NCBI RefSeq assembly: GCF_000590475.1
Contig: NZ_CP007441.1
Location: forward strand, 3,106,660 to 3,170,659
Reading direction: 5' to 3'
From: Stutzerimonas stutzeri
Lineage (GTDB): Bacteria > Pseudomonadota > Gammaproteobacteria > Pseudomonadales > Pseudomonadaceae
Length of the DNA stretch: 64,000 nt
Below, piece after piece: positions 62,444 through 64,000 of this stretch. The position numbers and the translations under genes were made by a program. The notes under the pieces were generated by a model. It ran no database searches, had not been told where the DNA came from, and saw only the letters and a list, made by a program, of their open reading frames with translations. Within the stretch, counting starts at the first letter, position 1. Each line of letters opens with the position of its first letter.

Positions 62444-64000
62444 TTAGGCGGAGAGTTTCTGGCTGAAAATATCCGCTGGCTTGCCAATGTCCATCCGGTC
62501 CGCGTTCATCACCTTGTCCCAGGCTTTGACGAAGTCATGCACGAACTTCTCGTTGCCGTCGGCCATGCCGTACACCTCGGCTTGCGCGCGCAGCTCCGAT
62601 TGCGAACCGAAGATGAGGTCCACGCGGGTGGCGGTCCAGGTGGGTTGGCGGGTTTTGCGGTCGAGGCCCTGGAAGCGGTTCTTGTGCTCGGTCGCGGTCC
62701 ACTCGTTCGTCATGTCCAGCAGGTTGACGAAGAAGTCGTTGGTTAGCGTGCCCACGCGATTGGTGAAGACGCCTTCCTTGCCACCGTCCGCGTTGGTGCC
62801 GAGCACGCGCATGCCGCCGACCAAAGCGGTCATTTCCGGCGCGCTGAGCCGCAGCAGATGGGCCTTGTCGACGAGCGCTTCCTCGGGCGCCATGAAGTGG
62901 GCTTCGTAGTAATGATTACGGAAGCCGTCCGCGACCGGGCGCAGCGCTTCGAACGATTGCGCGTCAGTCCATTCCTCCAGCGCATCCATCCGTCCGGGCG
63001 TGAACGGCACCTTGACGTTAACCCCACCCTCCTGCGCGGCCTTCTCGATCGCGGCGCAGCCAGCTAGCACGATCAGGTCGGCCATGGAAACCTTCTTGCC
63101 GCCACTGGCCGAGCCGTTGAACTCGCCCTGGATCTCGGTGAGCTTCTCGAGCACGCGAGCCAGGAGTGCCGGGTTGTTTTCCTGCCAGTCCTTCTGCGGC
63201 GCGAAGCGAATGCGCGCGCCATTGGCGCCGCCGCGCTTGTCCGAGCCGCGATAGGTCGATGCCGAAGCCCAGGCGACCGACACCAGATCAGAGACCGAAA
63301 AGCCCATGCCCAGCAGTTTCTGCTTGAGCGAGGCGATGTCCGCGTCATCGATAACCGGGTGATCGCACTCGGGGATCGGGTCCTGCCAGATCAGCGTTTC
63401 CTTCGGCACCAGCGGCCCGAGGTAGCGCGCGATCGGGCCCATGTCACGGTGGGTCAGCTTGAACCAGGCGCGGGCGAAGGCATCGGCAAACTCCTCCGGA
63501 TTTTCCAGGAAATGCCGCGAGATCGGTTCATAGATCGGATCGAAGCGCAGTGCCAGGTCCGAGGTCAGCATGGTCGGCTTGCGCTTCTTGTTCGGGTCGA
63601 ACGGGTCGGGAATGATTTCGCCGACATCCTTGGCTTGCCACTGATGCGCGCCGGCCGGACTCTTGGTCAGTTCCCACTCGAAGTTGAACAAGTTTTCAAA
63701 GAAGTAATTCGACCACTTCGTCGGGGTCTGGCTCCAGATCACTTCAAGGCCGGAGGTGATGGCGTCGCCACCGACCCCGCTCTGGAACTTGCTGCGCCAC
63801 CCCAGGCCTTGATCCTCGATGACGGCGCCTTCCGGCTCAGGCCCCATCAGCGAGGGGTCGCCTGCGCCGTGGGTCTTGCCGAAGGTATGGCCACCGGCGA
63901 TCAGCGCCACGGTTTCGTAGTCATTCATCGCCATGCGCGCGAAGGTTTCGCGAATGTCGATGGCCGAGGCCTTCGGATCAGGGTTGGCGTTCGGGCCTTC
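62444..64000 (-). CDS. katG: catalase-peroxidase KatG (partial, 5' end outside window)
   Basis: The C-terminal 518 codons of a catalase-peroxidase are present; the frame stays open to the window edge with no start codon needed inside it. It includes ALIAGGHTFGKTHGAG near its left part (proximal heme His region) and the degenerate C-terminal peroxidase domain. Full KatG is about 720-750 aa, so about 200-230 residues lie beyond 64000. It detoxifies hydrogen peroxide. Confidence 0.96.
   Translation of the reverse strand, partial: EGPNANPDPKASAIDIRETFARMAMNDYETVALIAGGHTFGKTHGAGDPSLMGPEPEGAVIEDQGLGWRSKFQSGVGGDAITSGLEVIWSQTPTKWSNYFFENLFNFEWELTKSPAGAHQWQAKDVGEIIPDPFDPNKKRKPTMLTSDLALRFDPIYEPISRHFLENPEEFADAFARAWFKLTHRDMGPIARYLGPLVPKETLIWQDPIPECDHPVIDDADIASLKQKLLGMGFSVSDLVSVAWASASTYRGSDKRGGANGARIRFAPQKDWQENNPALLARVLEKLTEIQGEFNGSASGGKKVSMADLIVLAGCAAIEKAAQEGGVNVKVPFTPGRMDALEEWTDAQSFEALRPVADGFRNHYYEAHFMAPEEALVDKAHLLRLSAPEMTALVGGMRVLGTNADGGKEGVFTNRVGTLTNDFFVNLLDMTNEWTATEHKNRFQGLDRKTRQPTWTATRVDLIFGSQSELRAQAEVYGMADGNEKFVHDFVKAWDKVMNADRMDIGKPADIFSQKLSA

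Overview
The window is a piece of a GC-rich gammaproteobacterial chromosome. Gene content and order point to Pseudomonas sensu lato, most likely the Stutzerimonas (P. stutzeri) group. The block mazG-relA-rlmD-cysM-(ggt)-gacS is the arrangement expected around relA/gacS in pseudomonads. opgGH, nrdAB with a two-ATP-cone NrdA, and a CopRS copper locus fit the same group. The genus assignment rests on protein resemblance and synteny from memory; no 16S rRNA or tRNA gene was seen.

Layout. (1) 106-7363: copper island with a DUF305 membrane protein, the two-component pair copRS, a CopZ-like chaperone, a DUF411 protein, multicopper oxidase copA, a small Met/His-rich periplasmic protein, copB and a membrane-anchored cytochrome c. 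The copR/chaperone intergenic region carries both a CopR-type box and a CueR-type dyad. (2) 7522-15834: opgGH (osmoregulated periplasmic glucans), periplasmic beta-glucosidase bglX and two small unknown genes. (3) 15916-22459: the ligase-associated DNA-repair set (exonuclease, ATP-dependent ligase, Lhr-like helicase, PdeM phosphoesterase). (4) 22467-25724: an erythromycin-esterase-like hydrolase coupled to a phosphoribosyltransferase, small proteins including a 53-aa Pro-rich one, and a DUF2058 protein. (5) 25833-36558: the conserved mazG/relA/rlmD/cysM/gacS block with a lipoprotein-type gamma-glutamyltransferase between cysM and gacS. (6) 36684-41443: a YicG/TRIC-type membrane protein divergent from an ArgP-type regulator, a phosphopantetheinyl transferase and an RstAB-like two-component system. 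(7) 41444-46841: nrdAB with a long regulatory leader holding NrdR-like boxes, a DnaA box and a good sigma70 promoter.

(8) 46868-52352 is the accessory part. Immediately behind the nrdB terminator are two strikingly AT-rich genes. The first is a 772-aa protein that joins nucleoside-deoxyribosyltransferase/TIR-like modules to a P-loop ATPase. The second is a 350-aa protein I do not recognise. They are followed by an Mrr-type membrane-anchored restriction endonuclease and a PLD-type protein. This is the best candidate here for an undescribed (probably anti-phage or conflict) system. (9) 52716-64000: a variable tail with two small membrane proteins, TetR plus DMT transporter, a second DMT transporter, LysR/flavin oxidoreductase, a lipoprotein, a GNAT acetyltransferase, a BCCT transporter and the 3' part of katG, cut by the window end.

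Two families of short palindromic intergenic repeats and two tags resembling sequences seen beside REP-associated transposases are scattered through the variable parts. No intact insertion sequence, CRISPR array, tRNA or rRNA gene was found.
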